From NCBI GenBank assembly GCA_947650365.1, contig CANTAL010000135.1, positions 248,001 to 312,000 on the forward strand: a DNA stretch of 64,000 nucleotides, given 5' to 3'. Positions 15,256 to 30,953 of the stretch are shown here, in pieces. The stretch is from Chamaelirium japonicum. Its lineage: Eukaryota > Streptophyta > Magnoliopsida > Liliales > Melanthiaceae. The notes under the pieces are model-generated. The model saw only the letters and a program-made list of their open reading frames with translations. It did not search any database and was not told the origin of the DNA. Each line of letters begins with the position of its first letter. Positions within the stretch are counted from its first letter, which is position 1. Made by a program: the position numbers and the translations under genes.

Positions 15256-18200
15256 ATTCTATTTCATTCTAATTCATTAGCACGATCCATTCTAATTCAT
15301 TCATACAATCCATTCTAATTCATACGAAGGAATTAATTCATACGATCCATTCTAATTCATTCGTACGATCTATTCTATTCATTCGTACGATCCATTCTAA
15401 TTCATTTGCACGAATGTATCCATTCTAATAAATTCGTACGATCCATTCTAATTCATTCATACAATCTATTCTAATTCATTTGAACGATCCATTCTAATTC
15501 ATTCGCACGATCCATTCTGATTCATTTGCACGATCAATTCTAATTCATTCGCACGAATGTATCCATTCTAATTCATTCATACGATCCATTCTAACTCATT
15601 CATACGATCCATTCTAATTCGTACGATCCATTCTATTTCATTCGTACGATCCTTTCCTACTCATTCGTACGATCCATTCTAATTCATTCGCACGAATGTA
15701 TCCATTCTAATTCATTCATACGATCCATTCTAATTCATTCGCACGATCCATTCTAATTCATTCATACGATCCATCCTAATTCATTCATACGATCCATTCA
15801 AGTTCATTCGTACGGTCCATTCTATTTTATTAGCACAATGCCTTCTAATTCAATCATACGATCCATTCTAATTTGTACGATCCATTCTAATTCATTCATA
15901 TAATCTATTCTATTTCATTCGTATGATCCATTCTAATTCATTCATACGATCCATTCTATTTCATTCGTACGATCCATTCTTACTCATTCGTACGATCCAT
16001 TCTAATTCATTTGCACGATCCAATCTAATTCATTCGCACGATCCATTCTAATTCATTCGTACGATCCATTCTATTTCATTCGTACGATCCATTCTTACTC
16101 ATTCATACGATCCATTCTAATTCATTCATACGATCCATCCTAATTTATTCGTACGATCCATTCAAGTTCATTCGTACGATCCATTCTATTTTATTAGCAC
16201 AATGCCTTCTAATTCATTCATACGATCCATTCTAATTTGTACGATCCATTCTAATTCATTCATATAATCTATTCTATTTCATTCGTATGATCCATTCTAA
16301 TTCATTCATACGATCCATTCTATTTTATTCATACGATCCATTCTTACTCATTCGTACGATCCATTCTAATTCATTTGCACGATCCAATCTAATTCATTCG
16401 CACGATCCATTCTAATTCATTCGTACGATCCATTCTATTTCATTCGTACGATCCATTCTTACTCATTCATACGATCCATTCTAATTCATTCGCACGAATG
16501 TATCCATTCTAATTCATTCGTACGATCCATTCTAATTCATTCGCACGATCCATTCTAATTCATTCATACTATCCATTCTAATTCATTCGTACGATCCATT
16601 CTAATTCTTTCGCACGAATGTATCCATTCTAATTCATTCATACGATCCATTCTAATTCATTCGCACGATCCATTCTAATTCATTCATACGATCCATTCTA
16701 TTTCATTCATATGATCCATTCTAATTCATACGTACGATCCATTTGAATTCATTCATACGATCCATTCTAATTCATTCATATGATCCATTCTAATTCATTC
16801 GCACGAATGTATCCATTCTAATTCATTCGTCTGATCCATTCTAATTCATTCACACGATCCAATATAATTCATTCGCACGATCCATTCTAATTCATTCGTA
16901 TGGTCCATTCTATTTCATTCGTACGATCCATTCTTACTCATTCGTACGATCCATTCTAATTCATTCGCACGATCTATTCTAATTTATTCATACGATCCAT
17001 TCTAATTCATTTGTACGATCCATTCTAATTCATTCACACGAATGTATCCATTCTAATTCTTTTGTACGATCCATTCTAATTCATTCGCACGATCCAATCT
17101 AATTCATTCATACGATCCATTCTAATTCATTCATATGATCCATTCTAATTCATTCACACGAATGTATCCATTCTAATTCATTCGTACGATCCATTCTAAT
17201 TCATTCGCACAATCTATTCTAATTCATTCGTACGATCCATTCTAATTCATTCGCACGATCTATTCTAATTCATTCGTACGATCCATTCTATTTTATTAGT
17301 AAGATCCTTTTTACTCATTTGTACGATCCATTCTAATTCATTCGCACGAATGTATCCATTCTAATTCATTCGTACGATCCATTCTAATTCATTCAAACGA
17401 TCCATTCTAATTTATTTATACGATCCATTCTAATTCATTCATACGATCCATTCTAATTCATTCGCACGATCCATTCTAATTCATTCATATGATCCATTCT
17501 AATTCATTCATACAATCCATTCTAATTCTTTCGCACGAATGTATCCATTCTAATTCATTCGTACGATCCATTCTACTTCATTCGCACAATCTATTCTAAT
17601 TCATTCGTACGATCCATTCTAATTCATTCGCACGATCAATTCAAATTCATTTGCACGAATGTATCTATTCTAATTCATTCGTACGATCCATTCTAATTCA
17701 TTCGCACGATCCATTCTAATTCATTCGTACGATCCATTCGAATTCATTCATACGATCCATTCTAATTCATTCATATGATCCATTCTAATTCATTCGCATG
17801 AATGTATTCATTCGCACAATATATTCTAATTCATTCGAGCGATCCATTCTAAATCATTAGCACGATCCATTCTAATTCATTCGTACGATCCATTCTATTT
17901 CATTCGTACGATCCATTCTTACTCATTCGTACGATCCTTTCTAATTCATTCGCACGAATGTATCCATTCTAATTCATTCGTACAATCCATTCTAATTCAT
18001 TCTCACGATCCATTCTAATTCATTCATACAAGCCATTCTAATTCATTCGTACGATCCATTCGAATTCATTCGCATCATTTATTCTAATTCATTCGTATAA
18101 TCCATTCTAATTCATTAGCACAATCCATTCTAATTCATTCGTACGATCAATTCTATTTCATTCGTACGATCCATTCTTACTCATTCGTACGATCCATTGT

Positions 18201-19248
18201 AATTCATTTGCACGAATGTATCCATTCTAATTCATTCGTACGATCCATTCTAATTCATTCGCACGATCCATTCTAATTCATTCATATGATCCATTCTAAT
18301 TCATTCGTACGATCCATTCTAATTCATTCGCACGATCCATTCTAATTTATTCATACGATCCATTCTAATTCACTCATACAATCCATTCTAATTCTTTCGC
18401 ACGAATGTATCCATTCTTTTTCATTCATACAATCCATTCTAATTCTTTTGCACGAATGTATCCATTCTAATTCATTCGTACGATCCATTCTAATTCATTC
18501 GCAAAATCTATTCTAATTCATTCGTATGATCCATTCTAATTCCTTCGTACGATCCATTCTAATTCCTTCGTACGATCCCTTCTATTTTATTCGTATGATC
18601 CATTCTAATTCCTTCGTACGATCGATTCTAATTCATTCCCATGAATGTATCCATTCTAATTCATACGTACGATCCATTCTAATTCATTCATACGATCCAT
18701 TCTAATTCATTTGCACAAATGTATCCATTCTAATTCATTCGTACGATCCATTCTAATTCATTCACACAATCTATTCTAATTCATTCGTACGATCGATTCT
18801 AATTCATTCGTACGATCCATTCTAACTCATTCGTACGATCCATTCTAATTCATTCGCACGATCCATTCTAATTCCTTCGCGCGATCCATTCTATTTCCTT
18901 CGCATGATCCATTCTAATTCCTTCGCACGATCCATTCTAATTCATTTGTATGATCCATTCTTACTCATTCATACAATCCATTCTAATTCATTCGCACGAA
19001 TGTATCCATTCTAATTAATTCGTACGATGCATTCTAATTCATTCGCACGATCCATTCTAATTCATTCATACGATCCATTCTAATTCATTCATACAATCCG
19101 TTCTAATTCTTTCGCATGAATGTATCCATTATAATTCATTCGTACGATCCACCCTAATTGCTTCATATGATCTATTCTAATTCATTGGCACGAATGTATC
19201 CATTCTAATTCATTCGTACGATCTATTCGAATTCATTCACACGATCAA
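15256..19248 (+). repeat. Minisatellite block, forward
   Basis: Forward block of about 4.0 kb. Its right 1.3-1.8 kb is the inverted partner of 62,289-64,000. Long-variant monomers here sit at 120/189/235-bp steps. A 365-bp internal duplication lies at 15.76-16.49 kb. Confidence 0.9.
15761..16490 (+). repeat. Local 365-bp tandem duplication
   Basis: The variant string around ATTCAAGTTCATTCG, TTAGCACAATGCCTTC and ATATAATCTATTC occurs near 15,794-15,910 and again 365 bp later with only a few differences. The duplication edges are approximate. Confidence 0.75.
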
Positions 19249-22200
19249 TTAGAATGGATCGTACGAATGAATTAGAATGGATACATTCGTACGAATGAAT
19301 TAGATAGGATCGTACGAATGAGTAAGAATGGAACGTACGAATGAAATAGAATGGAACGTATGAATGAATTAGAATGGATCGTGCGAATGAATTAGAATGG
19401 ATCGTACGAATGAGTAAGAATGGATCGTACGAATGAAATAGAATGGATCGTACGAATGAATTAGAATGGATCGTGCTAATGAATTAGAATGGATTGAACG
19501 AGTGAATTAGAATAGATTGTCCGAATGAATTAGAATGGATCGTACGAATGAATTAGAATGGATCGTACAAATGAATTAGACTGGATCGTATGAATGAATT
19601 AGAATGGATCGTGCGAATGAATTAGAATGGATCGTACGAATGAATTAGAGTAGATTGTGCGAATGAATTAGAATGGATCGTACGAATGAATTAGAATGCA
19701 TCGTATGAATGAATTAGGATGGATCGTACGAATAAGTAAGAATGGATCGTACGTATGAATTAGAATGGATCGTACGAATGAGTAAGAATAGATCGTACGT
19801 ATGAATTAGAATGGATACATTCATGGGAATGAATTAGAATGGATCGTATGAAGGAATTAGAAGGGATCATTCGAATGAAATAGAATGGATCGTACGAAGG
19901 AATTAGAATGGATAATACGAAGGAATTATAATGGATCGTAGGAATGAATTAGAATGGATACTTTCGTGCAAAAGAATTAGATAGATTGTATGAATGAATT
20001 AGAATGGATCGTGCGAATAAATTAGAATGGATCGTGCGAATGAATTAGAATGGATCGTACGAATGAATTAGAATAGATTGTGCGAATGAATTAGAATGGA
20101 TCGTACGAATGAATTAGAATGGATACATTCGTGCGAATGAATTAGAATGGATCGTATGAATGAATTAGAATGGATCGTATGAAGGAATTAGAATGGTTCG
20201 TGCGAAGGAATTAGAATGGATCGTGCGAATGAATTAGAATGGATACATTCGTGCGAATGAATTAGAATGGATCGTACGAATGAGTAAGAATGGATCATAC
20301 AAATGAATTAGAATGGATCGTGCGAAGGAATTAGAATGGATCATGCGAAGGAATTAGAATGGATCGTGCAAAGGAATTAGAATGGATCGTGCGAATGAAT
20401 TAGAATGGATCGTACGAATGAATTAGAATGGACCCATTCGTGCGAATGAATTAGAATGGATCGTATGAATCAATCATAATGGATCGTATTAGAATGGATT
20501 GTATGAATAAATTTGAATGGATCGTATGAATGAATTAGAATGGATCGTGCGAATGAATTAGAATGGATCGTACGAATGAATTAGAATGGATCGTACGAAT
20601 GAATTAGAATGGATCTTGCGAATGAATTAGAATGGATCATACGAATGAATTAGAATGGATACATTCGTGGGAATGAATTAGAATGGATCGTACGAATGAG
20701 TAAGAATGGATTGTACAAATGAAATAGAATGGATCGTACGAATGAATTAGAATAGATCGTGCGAATGAATTAGATTGGAACGTGCGAATGAATTAGAATG
20801 GATTGTACGAATGAATTAGAATAGATACATTCAAGCAAATGAATTAGAATGGATCGTATGAATGAATTATAATGGATCGTCTGAATGAATTTGAATGGAT
20901 CGTACGAATGAATCAGAATGGATACATTCGTGCGAAACAATTAGAATAAATCATACGAAGGAATTAGGGTGGATCGTACGAATGAATTAGAATGGATACA
21001 TTCGTGTGAAAGAATTAGACTGGAATGTATAAATGAATTAGAATGGATCGTAAGAATGAATTAGAATGGATCGTGCGAATGAATTACAATGGATCGTACG
21101 AATGAATTAGAATGGATCGTATGAATGAATTAGAATGGATCGTGCGAATGATTTAGAATGGATCGTACGAATGAATTAGAATGGATACATTCGTGCGAAT
21201 GAATTAGAATGGATCATACGAATGAGTAAGAATGGATCGTACGAATGAAATAGAATGGATCGTACGAATGAATTAGAATTGATCGTGCTAATGAATTAGA
21301 ATGGATCGTACGAATGAATTAGAATAGATTGTGCGAATGAATTAGAATGGATCGTACGAATGAATTAGAATGGATACATTCGTGCGAATGAATTAGAATG
21401 GATCGTATTAATGAATTAGATTGGATCGTATGAATGAATTAGAATAGATCGTACGTATAAATTAGAACGGATATATTCATGGGAATGATTTAGAATGGAT
21501 CGTACGAAGAAATTAGAATGGATCATATGAATGAATTAGAATGGATCGTACGAAGGAATTAGAATGGATCGTACGAAGGAATTAGAATGGATCGTACGAA
21601 TGAATTAGAATGTATACATTCGTGCAAAAGAATTAGAATGGATTATATGAATGAATTAGAATGGATCATGCAAATGAATTAGAATGGATCGTGCGAATGA
21701 ATTAGAATAGATCGTATGAATGAATTAGAATAGATTGTGCGAATGAATTAGAATCGATCGAATGAATGAATTAGAATGGATCGTATAAATGAATTAGAAT
21801 GGATCGACGAATGAGTAAGAATGGATCGTATGAATGAATTAGAATGGATCGTGCGAATGAATTAGAATAGATCGTGCGAATGAATTAGAATGGATGCATT
21901 CGTGCGAATGAATTAGAATGGATCATACGAATGAATTAGAATGGATCATATGAATGAATTAGATTGGATCGTGTGAATGAATTAGAATGGATCGAATGAA
22001 TGAATTAGAATGGATACATTTGTGCGAATGAATTAGAATGGATTGTATGAATGAATTAGATTGGATCGTATGAATGAATTAGAATGGATCATGTGAATGA
22101 ATTAGAATGGATCGTACGAATGAATTAGAATGGATACATTCGTGCGAATGAATTAGAATGGATCATATGAAGGAATTAGAATGGATAAATTCGTGCGAAT

Positions 22201-23208
22201 GAATTAGAATGGATCGTATGAATGAATTAGAATGGATACATTCGTGCGAATGAATTAGAATGGATACATTCGTGCGAATAAATTAGAATGGATTGTATGA
22301 ATTAGAATGGATACATTCGTGCGAATGAATTAGAATGGATCGTACGAATGAATTAGAATGGATCGTATGAATGAATTAGAATGGATCGTATGAATAAGTT
22401 AGAATGGATCGTATGAATGAATTAGAATGGATCGTATGAATGAATTCGAATGGATCATACGAATGAATTAGAATGGATACATTCGTGCACGAATGTATCC
22501 ACGAAGGAATTAGAATGTACGTATGCATTAGAATGAATTAGAATGGATCGTACGAATGAATAGAATGGATCGTACGAATAAATTAGAATGGATCGTGCTA
22601 ATGAATTAGAATGGATCGTACGAATGAATTAAAATGGATCGTACGTATGAATTAGAATGGATACTTTCATGGGAATGAATTAGAATGGATCGTACGAAGG
22701 AATTAGATCGGATCAAACGAATGAAATAGAATGGATCGTACGAAGGAATTAGAATGGATCATACGAAGGAATTAGGGTGGATCGTACGAATGAATTAGAA
22801 TGGATCATACGAAGGAATTAGGGTGGATCGTACGAATGAATTAGAATGGATCATGCAAATGAATTAGAATGGATCGTGCGAATGAATTAGAATGGATCTT
22901 ACGAATGAATTAGAATAGATTGTGCGAATGAATTAGAATCGATTGTATGAATGAATTAGAATGGATCGTATGAATGAATTCGAATAGATCGTATTATTGA
23001 TTTAGAATGGATCGTGTGAATGAATAAGAATGGATCGTACGAATGAATTAGAATGGATCGCATGAATGAATTAGAATGGATCATGCGAATGAATTAGAAT
23101 GGATCGTACGAATGAATTACAAGGGATATATTCGTGCGAATGATTTAGACTGAATCGTACGAATGAGTAAGAATGGATCGTACAAATGAAATAGAATGGA
23201 TCGTACAA
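19249..23208 (-). repeat. Minisatellite block, reverse (higher-order copy 1)
   Basis: Reverse block of about 3.96 kb, repeated 6,381-6,385 bp downstream at 25,636-29,589. It is present in inverted form at 46.57-50.35, 52.84-56.82 and 58.31-62.29 kb. It contains the 26-bp palindrome at 22,475. Confidence 0.88.
22475..22500. repeat. 26-bp perfect palindrome
   Basis: Same palindrome as at 44,593, here inside a reverse block and followed by an ACGAAGGAATTAG monomer. Confidence 0.95.
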
Positions 23209-25635
23209 ATGTATCCATTCTATTTCATTCGTACGATCCATTCTTACTCATTCGTATGATCCATTCTAATTCATTCGCACGAATGTATCCATTCTAATTC
23301 ATTCGCACGATCTATTCTAATTCATTCGTACAATCCATTCTAATTTGTTCGTACGATCTATTCTAATTCATTCGTACGATCCATTCTAGTTCATTCGTAC
23401 GATCCACCCTAATTCCTTCGTATGATCCATTCTAATTCATTCGCACAAATGTATCCAATCTAATTCATTCTAATTCATTTGCATGATCCTTTCTAATTCA
23501 TTCATACGATCCATTCTAATTCATTCGCACGAAAGTATCCATTCTAATTCATTCATACGATCCATTCTAATTCATTAGCACGATCCATTCTAATTCTTTC
23601 GTACGATCCATTCTAATTCATTCGTACGATCCATTCTTACGATCCATTGTAATTTATACGTATGATCCATTCTAATTCCTTTGTACGATTCATTCTAATT
23701 CATTCGTACGATCCATTCTTTCGTATGTATCAATTCTAATTCATTCGTACAATCCATTCTAATTCATTCGCACGATCCATTCTTACTCATTCGTACGATC
23801 CATTCTAATTTATTCGCACGATCCAATCTAATTCATTCGCACGATCCATTCTAATTCATTCGTACGATCCATTCTATTTCATTCGTACGATCCATTCTTA
23901 CTCATTCGTACGATCCATTCTAATTCATTCACACGAATGTATCCATTTTAATTCTGTCGTACGATCCATTCTAATTCATTCGCACGATCCATTCTAATTC
24001 ATTCATACGATCCATTCTAATTCAATCGTACGATCCATTCTAATTCATTCATACAATCCATTCTAATTCTTTCACACGAATGTATCCATTCTAATTCATT
24101 CGTACGATCCATTCTAATTTATTAGCACGATCCATTCTAATTTATTCGTACGATCCGTTCTATTTCATTTGTATGATCCATTCTTACTCATTCGTACGAT
24201 CCATTCTAATTCATTCGCACGAATGTATCCATTCTAATTCATTTGTACGATCCATTCAAATTCATTCGCACGATCCATTCTAATTCATTCATACGATCCA
24301 TTCTAAATCATTCGTACAATCCATTCTAATTCCTTCGCACGATACATTCTAATTCATTCATACGATCCATTCTAATTCATTCATACTATCCATTCTACTT
24401 CATTCGCACGAATGTATCCATTCTAATTCATTCATACGATCCATTCTAATTCATTCGCACGATCCATTCTAATTCATTCATACGAGCCATTCTAATTCAT
24501 TCGTATGATCCATTCGAATTCATTCTCATCATTTATTCTAATTCATTCGTATGATCCATTCTAATTCATTAGCACGGTCCATTCAAATTCATTCGTACGA
24601 TCCATTCTATTTCATTCGTACGATCCATTCTTACTCATTCGTACGATCTATTCTAATTCATTTGCACGAATATATCCATTCTAATACATTCGTACGATCC
24701 ATTCTAATTCATTCGCACGATCCATTCTAATTCATTCATATGATCCATTTTAATTCATTCGTACGATCCATTCTAATTCATTCGCACGATCCATTCTAAA
24801 TCATTCATACGATCCATTCTAATTCATTCATACAATCCATTCTAATTCTTTCGCACGAATGTATCCATTCTAATTCATTCATACAATCCATTCTAATTCT
24901 TTCGCACGAATGTATCCATTCTTATTTATTCGTACGATCCATTCTAATTCATTCGCATAATCTATTCTAATTCATTCGTATGATCCATTCTAATTCCTTC
25001 GTACGATCCATTCTAATTCCTTCGTATGATCCCTTCTATTTCATTCGTATGATCCATTCTAATTCCTTCGTACGATCCATTCTAATTCATTCCCATGAAT
25101 TTATCCATTCTAATTCATACGTACGATCCATTCTAATTCATTCATACGATCCAATCTTATTCATTCATATGATCCATTCTAATTCATTTGCACAAATGTA
25201 TCCATTCTAATTCATTCGTACGATCCGTTCTAATTCATTCGCACAATCTATTCTAATTCATTCGTACGATCTATTCTAATTCATTTGTACGATCCATTCT
25301 AATTCATTCGTACGATCAGTTCTAATTCATTTGTATGATCCATTCTTACTCATTCGTACGATCCATTCTAATTCATTCGCACGAATGTATCCATTCTAAT
25401 TCATTCGTACGATCCATTCAAATTCATTTGCACGATCCATTCTAATTCATTGATACGATCCATTCTAATTCATTCATACAATCCATTCTAATTCTTTCGC
25501 ATGAATGTACCCATTATAATTCATTCGTAGGATCCATCCTAATTGCTTCATATGATCTATTCTAATTCATTCGCACGAATGTATCCATTCTAATTCATTC
25601 GTACGATCTATTCGAATTCATTCATACGATCAATT
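23209..25635 (+). repeat. Minisatellite block, forward
   Basis: Forward block. Its right half parallels 17.9-19.25 kb at an offset of about 6,454 bp. Its inverted counterpart is 50.36-52.84 kb. Confidence 0.88.
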
Positions 25636-28600
25636 ATAATGGATCGTACGAATGAATTAGAATGGATATATTCGTGCGAATGAATTAGATAGGATCGTAC
25701 GAATGAGTAAGAATGGATCGTACGAATGAAATAGAATGGATCGTATGAATGAATTAGAATGGATCGTGCGAATGAATTAGAATGGATCGTACGAATGAGT
25801 AAGAATGGATCGTACGAATGAAATAGAACGGATCATACGAATGAATTAGAATGGATCGTGCTAATGAATTAGAATGGATCGTATGAATGAATTAGAATGG
25901 ATCGTGCTAATGAATTAGAATGGATCATGCTAATGAATTAGAATGGATCGTGCTAATGAATTAGAATGGATTGTACGAGTGAATTAGAATAGATTGTGCG
26001 AATGAATTAGAATGGATCGTACGAATGAATTAGAATGGATTGTACAAATTAATTAGAATGGATCGTATGAATGAATTAGAATGGATCATGCGAATGAATT
26101 AGAATGGATCGTACAAATGAATTAGAATAGATTGTGCGAATGAATTAGAATGGATCGTACGAATGAATTAGAATGGATCGTATGAATGAATTAGGATGGA
26201 TCGTACGAATAAGTAAGAATGGATCGTACGTATGAATTAGAATGGATCGTACAAAAGAGTAAGAATGGATCGTACGTATGAATTAGAATAGATACATTCA
26301 TGGGAATGAATTAGAATGGATCGTACGAAGGAATTAGAATGGATCATACGAATGAAATAGAATGGATCGTACGAAGGAATTAGAATGGATCGTACGAATG
26401 AATTAGAATGGATACATAAGTGCAAAAGAATTAGATAGATTGTATGAATGAATTATAATAGATCGTGCGAATGAATTAGAATGGATCGTGCGAATGAATT
26501 AGAATGCATCGTACGAATGAATTAGAATAGATTGTGCGAATAAATTAGAATGGATCGTACGAATTAATTAGAATGGATATATTCGTGCGAATGAATTAGA
26601 ATGGATCGTATGAATGAATTAGAATGGATCGTATGAATGAATTAGAATGGTTCGTGCGAAGGAATTAGAATGGATCATACGAATGAATTAGAATGGATAC
26701 ATTCGTGCGAATGAATTAGAATGGATCGTACGAATGAGTAAGAATGGATCATACAAATGAATTAGAATGGATCGTGCGAAGGAATTAGAATGGATCGTGC
26801 GAAGGAATTAGAATGGATCGTATGAATGAATTAGAATGGACAAATTCGTCCTAATGAATTAGAATGGATCGTATGAATCAATCAGAATGGATCGTATTAG
26901 AATGGATTGTATGAAAGAATTAGAATGGATCATATGAATGAATTAGAATGGATCGTGCGAATGAATTAGAATGGATCGTACAAATGAATTAGAATGGATC
27001 GTATGAATGAATTAGAATGGATCGTGCGAATGAATTAGAATGGATACATTCGTGGGAATGAATTAGAATGGATCGTACGAATGAGTAAGAATGGATCGTA
27101 CGAATGAAATAGAATGGATCGTTCGAATGAATTAGAATAGATCGTGTGAATGAATTAGATTGGAACGTGCGAATGAATTAGAATGGATCGTACGAATGAA
27201 TTAGAATGGATATATTCGTGCGAATGAATTTGAATGGATCGTATGAATGAATTATAATGGATCGTCTGAATAAATTCGAATGGATCGTATGAATGAATCA
27301 GAATGGATACATTCGTGCGAAACAATTAGAATGGTTCATACGAAGGAATTAGGGTGGATCGTACGAATGAATTAGAATGGATACATTCGTGTGAAAGAAT
27401 TAGAATGGATTGTATAAATGAATTAGAATGGATCATAAGAATGAATTAGAATGGATCGTGCGAATGAATTACAATGGATCGTACGAATGAATTAGAATGG
27501 ATCGTATGAATGAATTAGAATGGATCGTGCGAATGAATTAGAATGGATCGTATGAATGAATTAGAATGGATACACTCGTGCGAATGAATTAGAATGGATC
27601 GTACGAATGAGTAAGAATGGATCGTACGAATGAAATAGAATGGATCGTACGAATGAATTAGAATGGATCGTGCGAATGAATTAGAATGGATCGTACGAAT
27701 GAATTAGAATAGATTGTGCGAATGAATTAGAATGGATCGTACGAATGAATTAGAATGGATACATTTGTGCGAATGAATTAGAATGGATCGTATTAATGAA
27801 TTAGATTGGATCGTATGAATGAATTAGAATAGATCGTACGTATGAATTAGAACGGATATATTCATGGGAATGAATTAGAATGGATCGTACGAAGGAATTA
27901 GAATGGATCAAACGAATGAATTAGAATGGATCGTACGAAGGAATTAGAATGGATCGTACGAAGGAATTAGAATGGATCTTACGAATGAATTAGAATAGAT
28001 TATATGAATGAATTAGAATGGATCGTGCAAATGAATTAGAATGGATCGTGCGAATGAATTAGAATGGATCTTACGAATGGATTAGAATAGATTGTGCGAA
28101 TGAATTAGAATCGATCGTATGAATGAATTAGAATGGATCGAATAAACGAATTAGAATGGATCGTACGAATGAGTAAGAATGGATCGTATGAATGAATTAG
28201 AATGGATCGTGCGAATGAATTAGAATAGATCGTGCGAATGAATTAGAATGGATACATTCGTGCGAATGAATTAGAATGGATCATACGAATGAATTAGAAT
28301 GGATCATATGAATGAATTAGATTGGATCATGTGAATGAATTAGAATGGATCGAATAAATGAATTAGAATGGATATATTCGTGTGAATGAATTAGAAATGA
28401 TTGTATGAATGAATTAGATTGGATCGTATGAATGAATTAGAATGGATCGTGCGAATGAATTAGAATGGATCGTACGAATGAATTAGAATGGATCGTACGA
28501 ATGAATTAGAATGGATACATTCGTGCGAATGAATTAGAATGGATCGTATGAAGGAATTAAAATGGATACATTTGTGCGAATGAATTAGAATGGATCGTAT

Positions 28601-29589
28601 GAATGAATTAGAATGGATACATTCGTGCGAATGAATTAGAATGGATATATTCGTGCAAATGAATTAGAATGGATTGTATGAATTAGAATGGATACATTCG
28701 TGTGAATGAATTAGAATGGATCGTACGAATGAATTAGAATGGATCGTATGAATGAATTAGAATGGATCGTACGAATAAGTTAGAATGGATCGTATGAATG
28801 AATTCGAATGGATCGTATGAATGAATTCGAATGGATCGTACGAATGAATTAAAATGGATACATTCGTGCACGAATGTATCCACGAAGAAATTAGAATGTA
28901 CGTATGAATTAGAATGAATTAGAATGGATCGTACGAATGAATAGAATGGATCGTACGAATAAATTAGAATGGATCATGCTAATGAATTAGAATGGATCGT
29001 ACGAATGAATTAGAATGGATCGTACATATGAATTAGAATGGATACTTTCATGGGAATGAATTAGAATGGATCGTACGAAGGAAATAGATTGGATCAAACG
29101 AATGAAATAGAATGGATCGTACGAAGGAATTAGAATGGATCATACAAAGGAATTAGGGTGGATCGTACGAATGAATTAGAATGGATCAAAGGAAGGAATT
29201 AGGGTGGATCGTACGAATGAATTAGAATGGATCATGCAAATGAATTAGAATGGATCATGCGAATGAATTAGAATGGATCGTATGAATGAATTAGAATAGA
29301 TCGTGCGAATGAATTAGAATCGATTGTATGAATGAATTAGAATGGATCGTGTGAATGAATTCGAAAAGATCGTATTAATGAATTAGAATGGATCGTGCGA
29401 ATGAATAAGAATGGATCGTACGAATGAATTAGAATGGATCATATGAATGAATTAGAATGGATCATGCGAATGAATTAGAATTGATCGTATGAATGAATTA
29501 TAAGGGATATATTCGTGCGAATGAATTAGAATGAATTGTACGAATGAGTAAGAATGGATCGTACGAATAAAATAGAATGGATCGTACAA
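25636..29589 (-). repeat. Minisatellite block, reverse (higher-order copy 2)
   Basis: Direct copy of 19,249-23,208. It has the same landmark order, including the 26-bp palindrome (28,856-28,881) followed by the aberrant ACGAAG and AATGTACGTATG monomers. Confidence 0.88.
28856..28881. repeat. 26-bp perfect palindrome
   Basis: 6,381 bp from the copy at 22,475. Its flanks are the reverse complement of those at 47,275. Confidence 0.95.
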
Positions 29590-30953
29590 ATCTATCCATT
29601 CTATTTCATTCGTACGATCCATTCTTACTCATTCGTACGATCCATTCTAATTCATTCGCACGAATGTATCCATTCTAATTCATTCGCACGATCTATTCTA
29701 ATTCTAGTTCATTCGTACGATCCACCCTAATTACTTCGTATGATCCATTCTAATTCATTCGCACGAATGTATCCATTCTAATTCATTCTAATTCATTTGC
29801 ACCATCCATTCTAATTCATTCATACGATCCATTCTAATTCATTCATACGATCCATTCTAATTCATTCGCACGAATGTATCCATTCTAATTCATTCATACG
29901 ATCCATTCTAATTCATTAGCACGATCCATTCTAATTCTTTCGTACGATCCATTCTAATTCATTCGTATGATCCATTCTTACGATCCATTCTAATTTATTC
30001 GTACGATCCATTCTAATTCCTTTGTACGATTCATTCTAATTCATTCGTACGATCCATTCTTTCGTATGTATCCATTCTAATTAATTCGTACAATCCATTC
30101 TAATTCATTCGCACGATCCATTCTTACTCATTCGTACGATCCATTCTAATTTATTCGCACGATCCAATCTAATTCATTCGCACGATCCATTCTAATTCAT
30201 TCGTATGATCCATTCTATTTCATTCGTACGATCCATTCTTACTCATTCGTACGATCCATTCTAATTCATTCACACGAATGTATCCATTTTAATTCTTTCG
30301 TACGATCCATTCTAATTCATTCGCACGATCCATTCTAATTCATTCATACGATCCATTCTAATTCATTCGTACGATCCATTCTAATTAATTCATGCAATCC
30401 ATTCTAATTCTTTCACACGAATGTATCCATTCTAATTCATTCGTACGATCCATTCTAATTCATTCATACGATCCATTCTAATGCATTTATACGATCCATT
30501 CTAATTCATACGTATTACGATCCATTCTAATTCATTCATACGATCCATTCTAATTCATTCGCACGAACGTATCCATTCTAATTCATTCGTACGATCCATT
30601 CTAATTCATTCGCACGATCCAATCTAATTCATTTGCACGATCTATTCTAATTCATTCGTACGATCCATTCTATTTCATTCGTACGATCCATTCTTACTCA
30701 TTCGTATAATCCATTCTAATTCATTCGCACGAATGTATCCATTCTAATTCATTCATACGATCCATTCTAATTAATTCGCACGATCCATTCTAATTCATTC
30801 ATACGATCCATTCTAATTCATTCGTATGATCCATTCTAATTCATTCGCACAATCTATTCTAATTCATTCGTGCGATCCATTCTAATTCATTAGCACGATC
30901 CATTCTAATTCATTCATACAATCCAGTCTAATTCATTCGTACGATCCATTCTA
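29590..30953 (+). repeat. Minisatellite block, forward
   Basis: Forward block, about 1.36 kb. Inverted partner of 45,225-46,567. Both carry a monomer collapsed to CTAATTCTAGTTC (here near 29,700). Confidence 0.88.

Noticed and set aside
24980..25210. A 76-codon frame nearly identical to one on the opposite strand at 50,779-51,009
   Set aside because: The similarity reflects the inverted-repeat arms, not a conserved gene.
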